This document shows positions 19,177-29,835 of a stretch of 64,000 nt of DNA, piece after piece. The position numbers and the translations under genes were made by a program. The DNA comes from Pacificimonas aurantium (GTDB lineage: Bacteria; Pseudomonadota; Alphaproteobacteria; Sphingomonadales; Sphingomonadaceae): NCBI RefSeq assembly GCF_020092905.1, contig NZ_JAGSGB010000002.1, positions 868,001 to 932,000 on the forward strand. The letters run 5' to 3'. Within the stretch, counting starts at the first letter, position 1, and every line of letters begins with the position of its first letter. The notes under the pieces were generated by a model, which had not been told where the DNA came from, ran no database searches, and saw only the letters and a list, made by a program, of their open reading frames with translations.

Positions 19177-19941
19177 ATGAAGTCCGCCGTATCCTGCCTG
19201 CTCTTCCTCCTGAGTTTTCTGGCGCTGTGCGATCCGGCAGCCGCGAAAGGCCCGCTTGTCCTTGTGGCGGCAAGCATGACCGATGCGGCGGAAGCTGCCG
19301 CCGACGAATATGTCAGAACGACGCGGCACGAGCGGCCGGTCATATCCGCCGCGGCGACGTCTGCCCTCGCCCGCCAGGTCGCGTCGGGAGCCCGGGCCGA
19401 TCTGTTCATTTCGGCGGACGAAGCCTGGATGGACTGGCTCGTGCAGCGCGATCTCGTGCACCCGCGCAGCCGAACCGATATTGCGCGCAACCGCCTCGTC
19501 CTCGTCAGTGCTAAACAGCGAGAATGGATCGACAGCCGGGCAGGCCTGTTGCAGGCGCTCGGAAAGGGACGGCTGGCGGTGGCGGAACCGGAAAGCGTAC
19601 CCGCCGGCCGCTATGCCCATGCGGCGCTATCCCGCCTGGGCGCTTGGGGTGCGGTTGCGAACCGGCTGGCCCCAGTAGAAAATGTGCGCGCGGCACTCGC
19701 GCTCGTGGAGCGCGGCGCGGCTCCTCTCGGAGTGGTCTACCAGACCGATGCGCGTGCGACTTCTCATGTCGCGGTCGTCGGCAGGTTTGCAGAAACGGCG
19801 CATCCCCCGATCGTTTATCCCGCTGCGATACTCATCGCGTCGACCCATCCCGAAACGACCGCATTCCTCGACTTTCTCACCAGCAATGCGGGTCGAGGCA
19901 CGCTCGCGAAGTTCGGCTTCGGCCCCGCAGTCACCGGATGA
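19177..19941 (+). CDS. modA: Molybdate ABC transporter substrate-binding protein
   Basis: A 254-residue periplasmic binding protein with a signal peptide (about residues 1-23). The hallmark LVLVAASMTDAAEAAADEY near the N-terminus and ISADEAWMDWL, with a later NRLVLV segment, match ModA. It would capture molybdate (or tungstate) for delivery to ModB. Its stop TGA overlaps the modB start as ATGA, giving tight translational coupling. Confidence 0.9.
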   Translation: MKSAVSCLLFLLSFLALCDPAAAKGPLVLVAASMTDAAEAAADEYVRTTRHERPVISAAATSALARQVASGARADLFISADEAWMDWLVQRDLVHPRSRTDIARNRLVLVSAKQREWIDSRAGLLQALGKGRLAVAEPESVPAGRYAHAALSRLGAWGAVANRLAPVENVRAALALVERGAAPLGVVYQTDARATSHVAVVGRFAETAHPPIVYPAAILIASTHPETTAFLDFLTSNAGRGTLAKFGFGPAVTG

Positions 19942-20624
19942 CGGCCACGGAGTGGGCGATCGTCGTCCTGTCGCTGAAAGTCGGCGGCATTGCGGTACTC
20001 TTTACCCTTCCCCTCGCATTCGGACTCGCCTGGCTGCTCGCAAGGTCCAGCTTTCCGGGCAAGGTTGTCCTCGACGGGTTCGTCCATCTGCCTCTCGTTC
20101 TTCCGCCCGTCGTGACTGGCTGGCTCCTCCTGCTTCTCTTTGCCCCGGAGGGGCCCGTCGGTATGCTCGTCGACGATCTGTTCGGCGCCAGTGTTCTGTT
20201 TCGCTGGTCCGGCGCCGCGATCGCGGCCGGCGTGATGGCGCTTCCGCTCATGGTCCGGGCGATCCGCCTCAGTCTGGAGGCAGTCGACAAACGTCTTGAG
20301 GAGGCGGCCCGCACATTGGGGGCGGGACGGACGCGAACCTTTGTCCGCATTACCCTGCCGCTCGCTCTGCCCGGGATCCTTGCCGGCATGATGCTCGGCT
20401 TCGCCCGCGCGCTTGGAGAGTTCGGGGCGACCATCACCTTCGTTTCGAACATCCCCGGCGAAACCCGCACCCTGCCCCTGGCGATCTACACGCAGCTTCA
20501 GACCCCGGGCGGAGAAGCGGCGGTGATCCGGCTGGCGGCCATCTCGGTCGGTATCGCCCTGCTGGCGCTCGTAGCGTCCGAAGTCCTGGCGCGCCGCAGC
20601 GGGAGGGGCGTCCATGTCCTTTGA
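19938..20624 (+). CDS. modB: Molybdate ABC transporter permease
   Basis: A 228-residue inner-membrane permease with about five or six hydrophobic helices. The EAA cytoplasmic loop that contacts the ATPase reads EEAARTLGAGRTRTFVRITLPLALPG. The length and the ending EFGATITFVSNIPGETRTLPLAIY are typical of ModB. The ATG at 19938 overlaps the modA stop by 4 bases, and modC starts 11 bases before modB ends. Confidence 0.93.
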   Translation: MTATEWAIVVLSLKVGGIAVLFTLPLAFGLAWLLARSSFPGKVVLDGFVHLPLVLPPVVTGWLLLLLFAPEGPVGMLVDDLFGASVLFRWSGAAIAAGVMALPLMVRAIRLSLEAVDKRLEEAARTLGAGRTRTFVRITLPLALPGILAGMMLGFARALGEFGATITFVSNIPGETRTLPLAIYTQLQTPGGEAAVIRLAAISVGIALLALVASEVLARRSGRGVHVL

Positions 20625-21228
20625 CATCGACATCGAGGTGGCTCGCGGGGAGCGCGTCATATCCTGCGCCTTCCGGACTGGTGATGGCATCACATGTCTG
20701 GTCGGCCCCTCCGGCGCAGGCAAGACGACGATCCTCAGCGCCGTGGCCGGGCTTGCACGCCCTCGCCGGGGGCATATCGTCGTTCGAAGTCGCACCCTGT
20801 TCGCCCCGGGGATCGACCTCCCCCCCGAAAAGCGCCATTGCGGCTATGTCTTTCAGGACGCCCGCCTCTTCCCCCACATGCGCGTACGCGAAAATCTCGA
20901 CTTCGCCCGGCGGCCGCGGTTCGACCGCAACGAGATCGCCGAAAGCCTCGGGATCGCGCATCTCCTTGCCCGCTGGCCGCGTACGCTCTCGGGCGGCGAA
21001 ACACGCAGGGTCGCGATCGCGCGTGCGCTGCTCGCCAATTCCGACTTCCTGCTCTTCGACGAGCCGCTGGTCTCGCTGGACCCGCCGCGCGCCGAAGAGA
21101 TCGCGGCGCTGATCCGGCGGGTACATGAAGACTATGAGCTGCCGGTCCTTTACGTCACCCACGACCGCAGCGAGGCGAAGCGCCTGGGCGCCAGGCTGAT
21201 CGACTTCGAGGGCAACGAAGTCGCCTGA
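20614..21228 (+). CDS. modC: Molybdate ABC transporter ATPase, short form lacking the MOP/TOBE domain
   Basis: A 204-residue ABC ATPase powering molybdate import. Walker A is GPSGAGKT (residues 31-38), the Q-loop is YVFQDARLFPHM, the signature is LSGGETRRVAIARAL, Walker B is FLLFDEP, and the switch His is in YVTHDRSEA. Typical ModC is about 350 residues and ends in a molybdate-binding MOP/TOBE domain. Here the protein stops right after the nucleotide-binding domain and mutL follows at once, so the domain is absent rather than shifted out of frame. Feedback inhibition by bound molybdate is therefore unlikely. Confidence 0.92.
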   Translation: MSFDIDIEVARGERVISCAFRTGDGITCLVGPSGAGKTTILSAVAGLARPRRGHIVVRSRTLFAPGIDLPPEKRHCGYVFQDARLFPHMRVRENLDFARRPRFDRNEIAESLGIAHLLARWPRTLSGGETRRVAIARALLANSDFLLFDEPLVSLDPPRAEEIAALIRRVHEDYELPVLYVTHDRSEAKRLGARLIDFEGNEVA

Positions 21229-21231
21229 GGA

Positions 21232-23055
21232 TCAGCGGCGGCCGAACAGCTTTTCGATGTCGGCGCGGGCCAGCTTCACATAGGTCGGGCGGCCATGATT
21301 GCACTGTCCACTGTGGGGAGTAATTTCCATCTCCCTGAGCAGTGCGTTCATCTCTGCAACACCGAGCCGGCGACCGGCGCGGACCGAGCCATGACAGGCC
21401 ATGGTGGCGAACACCTCGTCGATGCGCTCCTTGAGGCTGTGCGCTGCGCCGAGCGAGCGGATATCGTCGGCAAGGTCGCGCACAAGCCCCTTCACGTCGA
21501 GCCGCTGGCCCAGAATGGACGGCACGCCGCGCACGAGGATGGCGGCAGGCCCGAACCGTTCGACCTCGAGCCCGAAGCCTGCAAGCGCCTCGGCATGGCC
21601 CTCGACCGCCTCGGCCTCTTCCTCGCTGAGTTCGACGACCTCGGGCATGAGAAGCTGCTGGACCTTCACGCCGCCGCTCGACGCCGCCGCCTTCATCTTC
21701 TCGAGCGTCAGACGCTCGTGCGCGGCGTGCTGGTCGACGAGGATGAGATGATCCGAGGTTTCCGCAACGATCCAGCTTTCGTGCACCTGGCCGCGCGCCG
21801 CGCCGAGCGGATACCGGCGGAGATCCTCCTCCGCGGACGGCACGTCGAAGGAGTCGCCGGACCCGGGACCGGGAGCCATTGCCCCGGAAGAGATCGGGCC
21901 GGGTTGTTCCGGCAGCGTTCCGGTGCGCGCCGACGGCGGCGCGGAAAAGCCGAGGCGGGTTTCGCCGAACATGCGCTGCTCGGGCGCGAGCGGCGCGCGC
22001 GGCTCTTCGGCCCGGAAGGACGACAGCGCCGCGTCCGAGACCGTGGTCGCCGCGTGGTGGCTGCCGGCGTCGAGCGCGCGGCGAAGACCCGATACGACGA
22101 GGCCGCGCACCTTCGCCGGATCGCGGAAGCGCACTTCCGTCTTCGCCGGGTGCACGTTCACGTCGACGAACTCGTGCGGCACCTCGAGGAACAGGGCGAG
22201 GACGGGATGGCGGTCGCGTGCGAGGAGATCGCGATAGGCGCCGCGAACGGCGCCCAGCAGAAGCCGGTCCTTCACCGGGCGGCCGTTTACGAAGAGATAC
22301 TGATGGTCCGCCGCGCCGCGATTGAATGTCGGGATGCCGGCGAGACCGCCAATCCGCAGCCCCTCGCGCTCCAGGTCGACCGCGACGGCGTTGTCGGCGA
22401 AATCATGGCCAAGGATCGTACCGAGCCGCTCGACGCGCGCCGTTTCGAGCAGAGAGCCGGCGGACGGCGCATCGAGAAGCCGCCGCCCCTCATGCACCAG
22501 CTGAAAGGCCACGTCCGAACGGGCCATGGCCAGCCGGCGCACCGTGTCGGAGATCGCCCCAAGCTCCGACCGGGTGGATTTCAGGAATTTGCGCCGGGCG
22601 GGCACCTTACCGAACAAGTCCGCCACCCTGACCATCGTTCCCTGACGGCGCGCCGCCGGCCCCTCGGACACGGGTGTCCCATGGTCGATCTCGACCTGCC
22701 AACCCTCACCCTCCGCCGGACGGCTGGCCAGCGTGAAACGGCTGACGCTGGCGATGGAGGGAAGTGCCTCGCCGCGAAATCCCAGCGTCGCGATGCGCTC
22801 GAGATCGCCATCCCCGAGCTTCGACGTGCAATGGCGCTGGACCGCAAGGCGCAGTTCGCCCGTGCCCATGCCGCAACCATCGTCGGACACCTCGATAAGC
22901 GAGGCGCCGCCGTCCTCGAGAAGGATTTCGATGCGTTTCGCGCCTGCATCGAGAGCGTTTTCAACAAGCTCCTTAACCGCGGAGGCAGGGCGCTCAACCA
23001 CTTCGCCGGCGGCGATACGATCGACGAGCGTCTCGGGAAGGCGGCGAATGGTCAT
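21232..23055 (-). CDS. mutL: DNA mismatch repair protein MutL
   Basis: A 607-residue GHKL ATPase that couples MutS mismatch recognition to downstream repair. The N-terminal ATPase has VENALDAGAKRIEI and DDGCGM, with the GFRGEAL motif near residue 95. A Pro/Gly-rich linker (about residues 355-420) leads to the C-terminal dimerisation domain, which opens with LGAARGQVHESWIVAE and contains DQHAAHERL. A DQHA(X)2E(X)4E-like element is present in part (DQHAAHERLTLEKM), so endonuclease activity is possible. It is convergent with modC (3-base gap) and divergent from mreB. Confidence 0.96.
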   Translation of the reverse strand: MTIRRLPETLVDRIAAGEVVERPASAVKELVENALDAGAKRIEILLEDGGASLIEVSDDGCGMGTGELRLAVQRHCTSKLGDGDLERIATLGFRGEALPSIASVSRFTLASRPAEGEGWQVEIDHGTPVSEGPAARRQGTMVRVADLFGKVPARRKFLKSTRSELGAISDTVRRLAMARSDVAFQLVHEGRRLLDAPSAGSLLETARVERLGTILGHDFADNAVAVDLEREGLRIGGLAGIPTFNRGAADHQYLFVNGRPVKDRLLLGAVRGAYRDLLARDRHPVLALFLEVPHEFVDVNVHPAKTEVRFRDPAKVRGLVVSGLRRALDAGSHHAATTVSDAALSSFRAEEPRAPLAPEQRMFGETRLGFSAPPSARTGTLPEQPGPISSGAMAPGPGSGDSFDVPSAEEDLRRYPLGAARGQVHESWIVAETSDHLILVDQHAAHERLTLEKMKAAASSGGVKVQQLLMPEVVELSEEEAEAVEGHAEALAGFGLEVERFGPAAILVRGVPSILGQRLDVKGLVRDLADDIRSLGAAHSLKERIDEVFATMACHGSVRAGRRLGVAEMNALLREMEITPHSGQCNHGRPTYVKLARADIEKLFGRR

Positions 23056-23153
23056 CGGTCGAGCCAGTCTATCAGGGAATCTTGCCCGAAGTCAGTAACG
23101 GACCGTAACACATGTAGGCACAGGGACCCTCCAGCGTTATGAGGCGTATCTAA

Positions 23154-24224
<1,071 letters not shown>

Positions 24225-24237
24225 GAGAGCCGGTCCC

Positions 24238-25155
24238 TTGGCCTGGCCACCCCGCCGAATTTCAACGCGGCGCACCCACCGCGAACGAACCCAGGCCGTG
24301 GTGGCAAGCGGCCTGATCATCATGTTTCTGGTGATCGCGGTGCTGCTGCTGATCGGCTCTCGCTATTTTCCGAACCGGGTCGAACCCCTGCGCGCCGCCG
24401 CTGCGGACGTGACCGCCCCGATCTGGCGTGTCCTGCAGGTACCCGTCACCGCAATGAGCAATGCCGGCCGCAATATAAGCGCCTATTGGGACGCGGCCGA
24501 GCGCGTGCGCGTACTGCAAAACCGCGAACAGCTATACCAGGAGCGGCGCGTCGAATTCGAGGAAGCCGTGCGCGAAAACCGCGAACTGCGGCAATTGCTG
24601 AACGTCGTCGATCCCAACCGGGCCCGCGTCGGAACCTTCGCCATTTCCGGCGCTACCAGCGGCACCTATGCCCGCGAGGCGCTGATCGGCGGCGGTTACA
24701 AGCACGGACTGAGAAACGGCCAGCCGGTCCGGACCGCGACCGGCCTGATCGGCCGCACGGTCGAGGTGGGCCGGAACGCCACACGGATCCTGCTGGTCAC
24801 GGATGCGGAAAGCCGGGTCCCGGTGCGCGTCGTCCGCACCGGGCTTCCCGCCCTGGTGGCGGGATCGAACGACCCGCTGGTGCGGGTCGACCTAACCGGC
24901 CCCACGTCGAACGAGGTGCAGATCGGCGACCGGCTGATCACGTCCGGGGACGGCGGGCTGTTCGCGCCAGGCGTCCTGGTCGGGACCATCGTCGATACCG
25001 ACGAAGGCCAGATCCTGGCGCGGCCGGCGGCGATTCCGTCGCTGGCGCAATATGTGATCGTCGAAGAACCCTGGGGCACGAACTTCGAGCCCATCGAAGA
25101 CGACCGCGCCCTTCCCGATGCCGCGCTGCCCGGCGACGGCATCGTCAGGCCGTGA
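24238..25155 (+). CDS. mreC: Rod-shape-determining protein MreC
   Basis: A 305-residue bitopic inner-membrane protein: a basic cytoplasmic start, one membrane helix (about residues 22-42), a coiled-coil (about 80-120), and the MreC beta-barrel region with the family pattern ALIGGGYKHGLRNGQPV and GDRLITSGDGGLFAPGVLVG. It activates the elongasome through PBP2. The start codon is TTG at 24238, supported by AGGAGA shortly upstream and by the 13-base gap after mreB. Confidence 0.94.
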   Translation: MAWPPRRISTRRTHRERTQAVVASGLIIMFLVIAVLLLIGSRYFPNRVEPLRAAAADVTAPIWRVLQVPVTAMSNAGRNISAYWDAAERVRVLQNREQLYQERRVEFEEAVRENRELRQLLNVVDPNRARVGTFAISGATSGTYAREALIGGGYKHGLRNGQPVRTATGLIGRTVEVGRNATRILLVTDAESRVPVRVVRTGLPALVAGSNDPLVRVDLTGPTSNEVQIGDRLITSGDGGLFAPGVLVGTIVDTDEGQILARPAAIPSLAQYVIVEEPWGTNFEPIEDDRALPDAALPGDGIVRP

Positions 25156-25162
25156 GGGCCGC

Positions 25163-25708
25163 ATGGTAAAGGCCGACCGTCCCTTTCGCTCCCTGTCCAC
25201 GGGCGAGCAGGTCATGCTGCTGGTCAGCGGCCTGTTCAGCGTCGTTCCTTTCCTGGTAGCGCTGCTGGCATTTCTGATCGGGACGATCCCGCTATTCCCG
25301 CCCATCGCGCTCGTTCCGAATGTCGGCCTGGTGCTGATGTTCCTGTTCGCCCTTTACAGGCCGTCACAGCTACCCGTCTGGGCAGCGGTACCGCTGGGCG
25401 TGGCCGTCGACCTGCTGCACAGCTTTCCCCTCGGTGTACACGCCGTCGCGCTGCCCCTGTTCATGCTGGCCGTGCAGTGGGTGGATTCGAAAACAAGGCG
25501 GCTACACTGGTTCGGCGACTGGCTGATCAGCATTCCCTTTATCATGGCGGGACAGGCGCTGCTGTGGCTGCTCAGCATCGTCGCGGGACCTAGTGTGCCC
25601 CTACTTCCGTTCCTAACTCAGGGGCTGACGAGCATTGCGATCTTTCCCTTTGTCGCATTCCTGTTCGTCAGTGTGCAGAGGCGCTTCGTCGATCGGATAA
25701 GTAGTTGA
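25163..25708 (+). CDS. mreD: Rod-shape-determining protein MreD
   Basis: A 181-residue inner-membrane protein with about five hydrophobic helices. Position, size and the pattern PVWAAVPLGVAVDLLHSFPLGVHAVALPL identify it as MreD, which works with MreC in the elongasome. The ATG at 25163 lies 7 bases after mreC. Its stop TGA overlaps the TTG start of mrdA. Confidence 0.9.
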   Translation: MVKADRPFRSLSTGEQVMLLVSGLFSVVPFLVALLAFLIGTIPLFPPIALVPNVGLVLMFLFALYRPSQLPVWAAVPLGVAVDLLHSFPLGVHAVALPLFMLAVQWVDSKTRRLHWFGDWLISIPFIMAGQALLWLLSIVAGPSVPLLPFLTQGLTSIAIFPFVAFLFVSVQRRFVDRISS

Positions 25709-27612
25709 AGACAGACGCGCAAAGACACCAGACCTTCACCCGCCGCGCCGTCGTCGTGGGCGGGCTGCAGGCGCTTGCGGGCGCCGTCATCGGCGGGCGT
25801 CTGGTCTATCTGAGCGTCTTCGAGGGCGAAAAATACCGCACCTTGGCCGAGGAAAACCGCGTCGCGGTCCGGCTGATCCCGCCGCGGCGCGGCTGGCTGA
25901 CCGACCGCAACGGACAGCCCATGGCCATCAACCAGCCCGAATACAGGCTGGAAATCGTGCCCGAACAGATCCGCGATATGGCCGCCACGCTGAAACAGCT
26001 GGAGACCTTCCTGGACCTGCCGCCCGAGGAAATGGCGCGGATTCGCAAGGAGGTCGAAGAAAAGCCCCCCTACCTGCCCGTGGAAGTCGCCTCCAACGTC
26101 GACTGGGAGGCGTATAGCGCGGTCAATGTCCGCCTGCCCGAGCTGAGCGGCGTGCAGCCCGTGCGCGGCTTTACCCGCTATTATCCCGACGGGGCGGCGG
26201 TCGGCCACCTGATGGGTTATGTCGGCGCCCCCACACGCGAACAATATCTGGAGGCCGACGACGACCCGCTGTTCCTCCACCCCGCCTTCAAGGTGGGCAA
26301 GGACGGCGTCGAACGCGAACTGGACGAGCGCCTGCGCGGAGAACGCGGCGCACGGCGCGTCGAAGTGAATGCGCGCGGCCGCATCATTCGCGACCTGGAG
26401 ACCCAGCCCGATACGCCGGGCGAGACCGTCCGCTTGTCGATCGACAGGGAGCTGCAGGCCTTTTCCGCGCGGCGGATCGGTCCCGAATCGGGAAGCGTCG
26501 TCGTCCTGGACGTGACGACCGGCGAAGTCCTGACCATGGTGTCGATGCCGGCCTTCGATCCCAATACCTTTTCCGACGGCATCAGCCACAAGGAGTGGGA
26601 TTCGCTGATGGGCGACGAGATGCGCCCACTGATCAACAAGTCGGTCCAGGGCCTCTATCCGCCCGGCTCGACCTTCAAGCCGGTCACTGCGCTCGCGGCC
26701 CTCGCCCATGGCATCGACCCGGACGAACATGTCGTCTGCCGCGGCGGTTACCAGCTGGACCGGCACCGCTTCGCCTGCTGGCGGCGCGGCGGCCACGGCG
26801 CCACGGACCTGTACAAGGCGATCTACCAGAGCTGTAACGTCTATTTCTACACGCGTGGGCGCCAGATCGGCATCGATGCCATTCACGACATGGGCCAGAA
26901 GCTGGGCCTGGGCGAGACCTTCGACACGTTGCAGGTGCCGAACCAGAATGGCGGTGTGCTGCCCGACCCGGAATGGAAGCGCGAGCGCTACGATCAGGAC
27001 TGGCTGGTCGGCGAAACGCTGAACAGTTCGATCGGTCAGGGCTATAACGCGCTGTCGCCGCTGCAGCTGGCGGTGATGGTCTCTCGCCTGGCATCGGGGC
27101 GAGCCGTCATGCCGACGCTGCTGGCGGGCGATGGGCGCGAAGGCGCGCTGCTCGACATCGACCCCCGCCATCTGGAGGATGTGCGCCACGGCATGGATCT
27201 GTGCGTCAACGGTCCCGCCGGTACGGCGGGCCGCTCTCGTCTGCCTCTCGAGGAGGTTCGTATGGGCGGGAAGACGGGGACGGCGCAGGTGCGCGCCCTG
27301 TCGAAGAACCGCGGCGTGGTGCCCTGGAAATATCGCGACCACGGCCTGTTCATCGCCTTCGCCCCGGTAGAGAACCCGCGCTATGCGATCAGCGTCACCA
27401 TCGAACATGGCGGCGGCGGCAGCGTTGCCGCGGCGCCCATCGCGAAGGATGTGATGACGTTCCTCTACGACCGCGACAAGGCGCTGGAGTCGCTGCGCCG
27501 GCTGGAAACGATGTGGGGCATCGAGCCCGTTGCCGCCGACCTGTTCAAACCGCCCCAGCCGATGGGCCGAAGGAGCGAAGATGGCGGGTCCGTCTCTACC
27601 CGACCGGCTTAA
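25705..27612 (+). CDS. mrdA: Penicillin-binding protein 2, elongasome transpeptidase
   Basis: A 635-residue class B PBP that cross-links peptidoglycan during lateral growth. It has a membrane anchor (about residues 15-37), a dimerisation/pedestal domain (RRGWLTDRNGQPMA, then DGAAVGHLMGYVG) and a transpeptidase domain with STFK at residues 322-325, SCN in IYQSCNVYF, and KTGTAQ at residue 523. The start is a TTG at 25705 overlapping the mreD stop (TTGA). The 3' end overlaps the start of rodA by 32 bases. Confidence 0.96.
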   Translation: MKTDAQRHQTFTRRAVVVGGLQALAGAVIGGRLVYLSVFEGEKYRTLAEENRVAVRLIPPRRGWLTDRNGQPMAINQPEYRLEIVPEQIRDMAATLKQLETFLDLPPEEMARIRKEVEEKPPYLPVEVASNVDWEAYSAVNVRLPELSGVQPVRGFTRYYPDGAAVGHLMGYVGAPTREQYLEADDDPLFLHPAFKVGKDGVERELDERLRGERGARRVEVNARGRIIRDLETQPDTPGETVRLSIDRELQAFSARRIGPESGSVVVLDVTTGEVLTMVSMPAFDPNTFSDGISHKEWDSLMGDEMRPLINKSVQGLYPPGSTFKPVTALAALAHGIDPDEHVVCRGGYQLDRHRFACWRRGGHGATDLYKAIYQSCNVYFYTRGRQIGIDAIHDMGQKLGLGETFDTLQVPNQNGGVLPDPEWKRERYDQDWLVGETLNSSIGQGYNALSPLQLAVMVSRLASGRAVMPTLLAGDGREGALLDIDPRHLEDVRHGMDLCVNGPAGTAGRSRLPLEEVRMGGKTGTAQVRALSKNRGVVPWKYRDHGLFIAFAPVENPRYAISVTIEHGGGGSVAAAPIAKDVMTFLYDRDKALESLRRLETMWGIEPVAADLFKPPQPMGRRSEDGGSVSTRPA

Positions 27613-28708
27613 CCGCATCCCGGTCCCCACGCTGCTGTCAGTGCTGGGGCTGGGCGGGTTCAGCATCCTGGTGCTCTATTCGGCAGCAGGCGGCGACATC
27701 AGCCCTTGGGCGATCAACCAGGGCATCCGCTTCGCCGCCTTGCTGGGCATGATGCTGGTGCTGACCCAGGTCAGCATCACGCTGTGGCTGCGCAGCGCCT
27801 ACTGGTTTTACGGCATCTGCCTGGTGCTCCTGATCGCGGTCGAGATCGTCGGCCAGATGGGCGGCGGGTCGCAGCGCTGGCTGAACCTCGGCGTCATCAA
27901 CCTGCAGCCCTCAGAACTGATGAAGATCGCCATCGTGCTGGCGCTGGCGCGCTATTATCATTTCCTGCCGCGGGCGCAGACCGGCACGCTGCGCGCCCTG
28001 ATCCTGCCCGCCATCCTGATGGGCCTGCCCGCCGCGCTGGTGATGATGCAGCCCGATCTGGGCACGGCGCTCACCATCGTCATGGGCGGCACCACCATCG
28101 TCTTCCTGGCTGGCGCGCCGCTTTGGCTGTTCATTACCGGCGCGGTCAGCGCGGTCGTGGGCATCCCGCTGGCGGTCGAGTTCCTGCTGAAGGAATATCA
28201 GCAGAAGCGCGTGCTGATCTTCCTCGACCCCGAAGCCGATCCGCTGGGCGCCGGCTATCACATCACCCAGTCGAAGATCGCCATCGGTTCGGGCGGGATC
28301 GGCGGCAAGGGCTTCCTGTCGGGGACGCAGAGCCACCTGCAATATCTGCCCGAGCAGCAGACCGATTTCATCTTCGCGACCATGACCGAGGAATGGGGCC
28401 TGATCGGCGGATTCTTCGTCATCGGCTGCTATATGGTCATTATCGCGCGGGGCATTTTCACGGCGCTGACGGCACAGTCGATCTTCGCGCGCCTGGCGGC
28501 CTTCGGCCTTACCATGACGCTTTTCCTCTATGTCTTCATCAACCTCGCCATGGTCATGGGCTTTGCGCCCGTTGTCGGCATTCCGCTGCCGCTGATGAGC
28601 TATGGCGGATCGGCCATGCTGACGGCGCTCCTCCTCCTCGGCATCCTCATTTCGATCCATGCCGAGAAGGACCGCACGACGCTGGAATGGCGCGGCAAGG
28701 CGCTGTAG
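27581..28708 (+). CDS. rodA: Rod-shape-determining SEDS glycosyltransferase RodA
   Basis: A 375-residue polytopic membrane protein of the SEDS family that polymerises glycan from lipid II as partner of PBP2. About ten hydrophobic helices are present. Conserved features include the large periplasmic loop with GSGGIGGKGFLSGTQ, HLQYLPEQQTDFIFA with its essential Asp region, and the late GIPLPLMSYGGSAML. The ATG at 27581 has AGGAG ten bases upstream, inside the end of mrdA. It is the last gene of the rod-shape operon. Confidence 0.96.
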   Translation: MAGPSLPDRLNRIPVPTLLSVLGLGGFSILVLYSAAGGDISPWAINQGIRFAALLGMMLVLTQVSITLWLRSAYWFYGICLVLLIAVEIVGQMGGGSQRWLNLGVINLQPSELMKIAIVLALARYYHFLPRAQTGTLRALILPAILMGLPAALVMMQPDLGTALTIVMGGTTIVFLAGAPLWLFITGAVSAVVGIPLAVEFLLKEYQQKRVLIFLDPEADPLGAGYHITQSKIAIGSGGIGGKGFLSGTQSHLQYLPEQQTDFIFATMTEEWGLIGGFFVIGCYMVIIARGIFTALTAQSIFARLAAFGLTMTLFLYVFINLAMVMGFAPVVGIPLPLMSYGGSAMLTALLLLGILISIHAEKDRTTLEWRGKAL

Positions 28709-28878
28709 CCGAAGCGGCGACCGCCCTTCGCGGCCGCATGCCGCAGCCGGCCCGCACGGAGACGATTGACACGCGCGCGCGGGGCCGGTATTCGCCCGCC
28801 TCCGCCGCTTGAACGGGCCGCCCGGTCCGCCCATATATCGCGGCAAGCCGTCGGCCGGATCCCGGCCAGCCCGGCAGT

Positions 28879-28954
<76 letters not shown>

Positions 28955-28981
28955 TTTCCCCCTTTGCCGATATTCCCGCCG

Positions 28982-29695
28982 TCAGGGCGCGGGCGTGGCT
29001 GCCGCGCAGCGCGTGGCCAGCGCCTCGCCAGAGAGGACGGGCGCAAGGTCGGGTCCCGGCTGACCCTCCTCCCCCTGCCCGCCACCGCAGAGAAGCGCGC
29101 GCCCGCCAGCCGAAGCCGCCAGCGCCTCCGCCGAGGGCAGGCCGAGCATGATCACGTCGACCTCGCCGATCCGGCCGCGCACGGGCCGGTCGAAGCGCTC
29201 GCCGAGCGCGGCGCCAACGAAAAGCGACCCGCGCCGCTCATCATAGAGAACGACGTCCTGCGCGCGCCTGATCCAGAAGGTGCCGGCCGCCGCCACAAGG
29301 AGAAGCAACGCCGCGATGAGCGCCCAGGTGGTCCGCCGCCGCCACAGCGGCGGGGGGGCGACGGGCGGCGAAGCGGCGCGGACAGGCTGCGCCTCGGTCG
29401 ATCCGCGGAGGGCATAGCCGCGGCCTCGCACCGTCCGCACATGCTGCTGCCGGTCGCCTGAATCGCCAAGCGCCTGGCGCAGCATGGCAACGCGCTGCGC
29501 GATGGTCTGATCGGTGACATGGCTGCGGTGCCAGACCTGCTCGGCCAGCACGGCAGGGGATACCGGCTCGGGCGCGGCGCGAGCAAGCGCGGCAAGAAGC
29601 TCCCAGGTCAGGCCGGAGACGTCGAGCAGGTCGTCGCCGCGGCGAACGTGCCCGGTAGACAGGTCGATGAGGAGGGTGCCGCTTCTCACGCGCAT
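28982..29695 (-). CDS. Membrane-anchored winged-helix transcription regulator (CadC-like)
   Basis: A 237-residue protein with an OmpR/PhoB-type winged-helix DNA-binding domain at about residues 1-98 (VRRGDDLLDVSGLTWELLAALA, VTDQTIAQRVAMLRQALGD, VRTVRGRGYAL). A Pro-rich linker leads to one membrane helix (about residues 118-138) and a small periplasmic domain of about 95 residues. This is the ToxR/CadC one-component design, in which the outer domain senses an envelope signal. The start at 29695 places the DNA-binding domain at the N-terminus; ATG 29713 is an alternative. It is divergent from the serine hydrolase at 29836, a likely target. Confidence 0.8.
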   Translation of the reverse strand: MRVRSGTLLIDLSTGHVRRGDDLLDVSGLTWELLAALARAAPEPVSPAVLAEQVWHRSHVTDQTIAQRVAMLRQALGDSGDRQQHVRTVRGRGYALRGSTEAQPVRAASPPVAPPPLWRRRTTWALIAALLLLVAAAGTFWIRRAQDVVLYDERRGSLFVGAALGERFDRPVRGRIGEVDVIMLGLPSAEALAASAGGRALLCGGGQGEEGQPGPDLAPVLSGEALATRCAAATPAP

Positions 29696-29835
29696 AGGGC
29701 CGGACCCTAGCATGGCGGAAGCGGTCGGCCAGCGCCGCAAGAGGCCGATGAACGTCGATTTCAAGTTTCTTGAAGTGACAGGAGGCGCCGCGGAACCGCA
29801 TCCGGAGCGCGACGCAACCAACGGAAGACCTTGAT

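Noticed and set aside
20614-21240. ModC shortened by a frameshift with a lost domain still present downstream
   Set aside because: mutL begins 4 bases after the modC stop on the other strand and is intact, so there is no room for a remnant domain.
25618-27666. Long minus-strand frame (682 codons) opposite mrdA
   Set aside because: It mirrors the PBP2 gene, whose SxxK and KTG motifs and operon position are clear. The antisense product shows no recognisable features.
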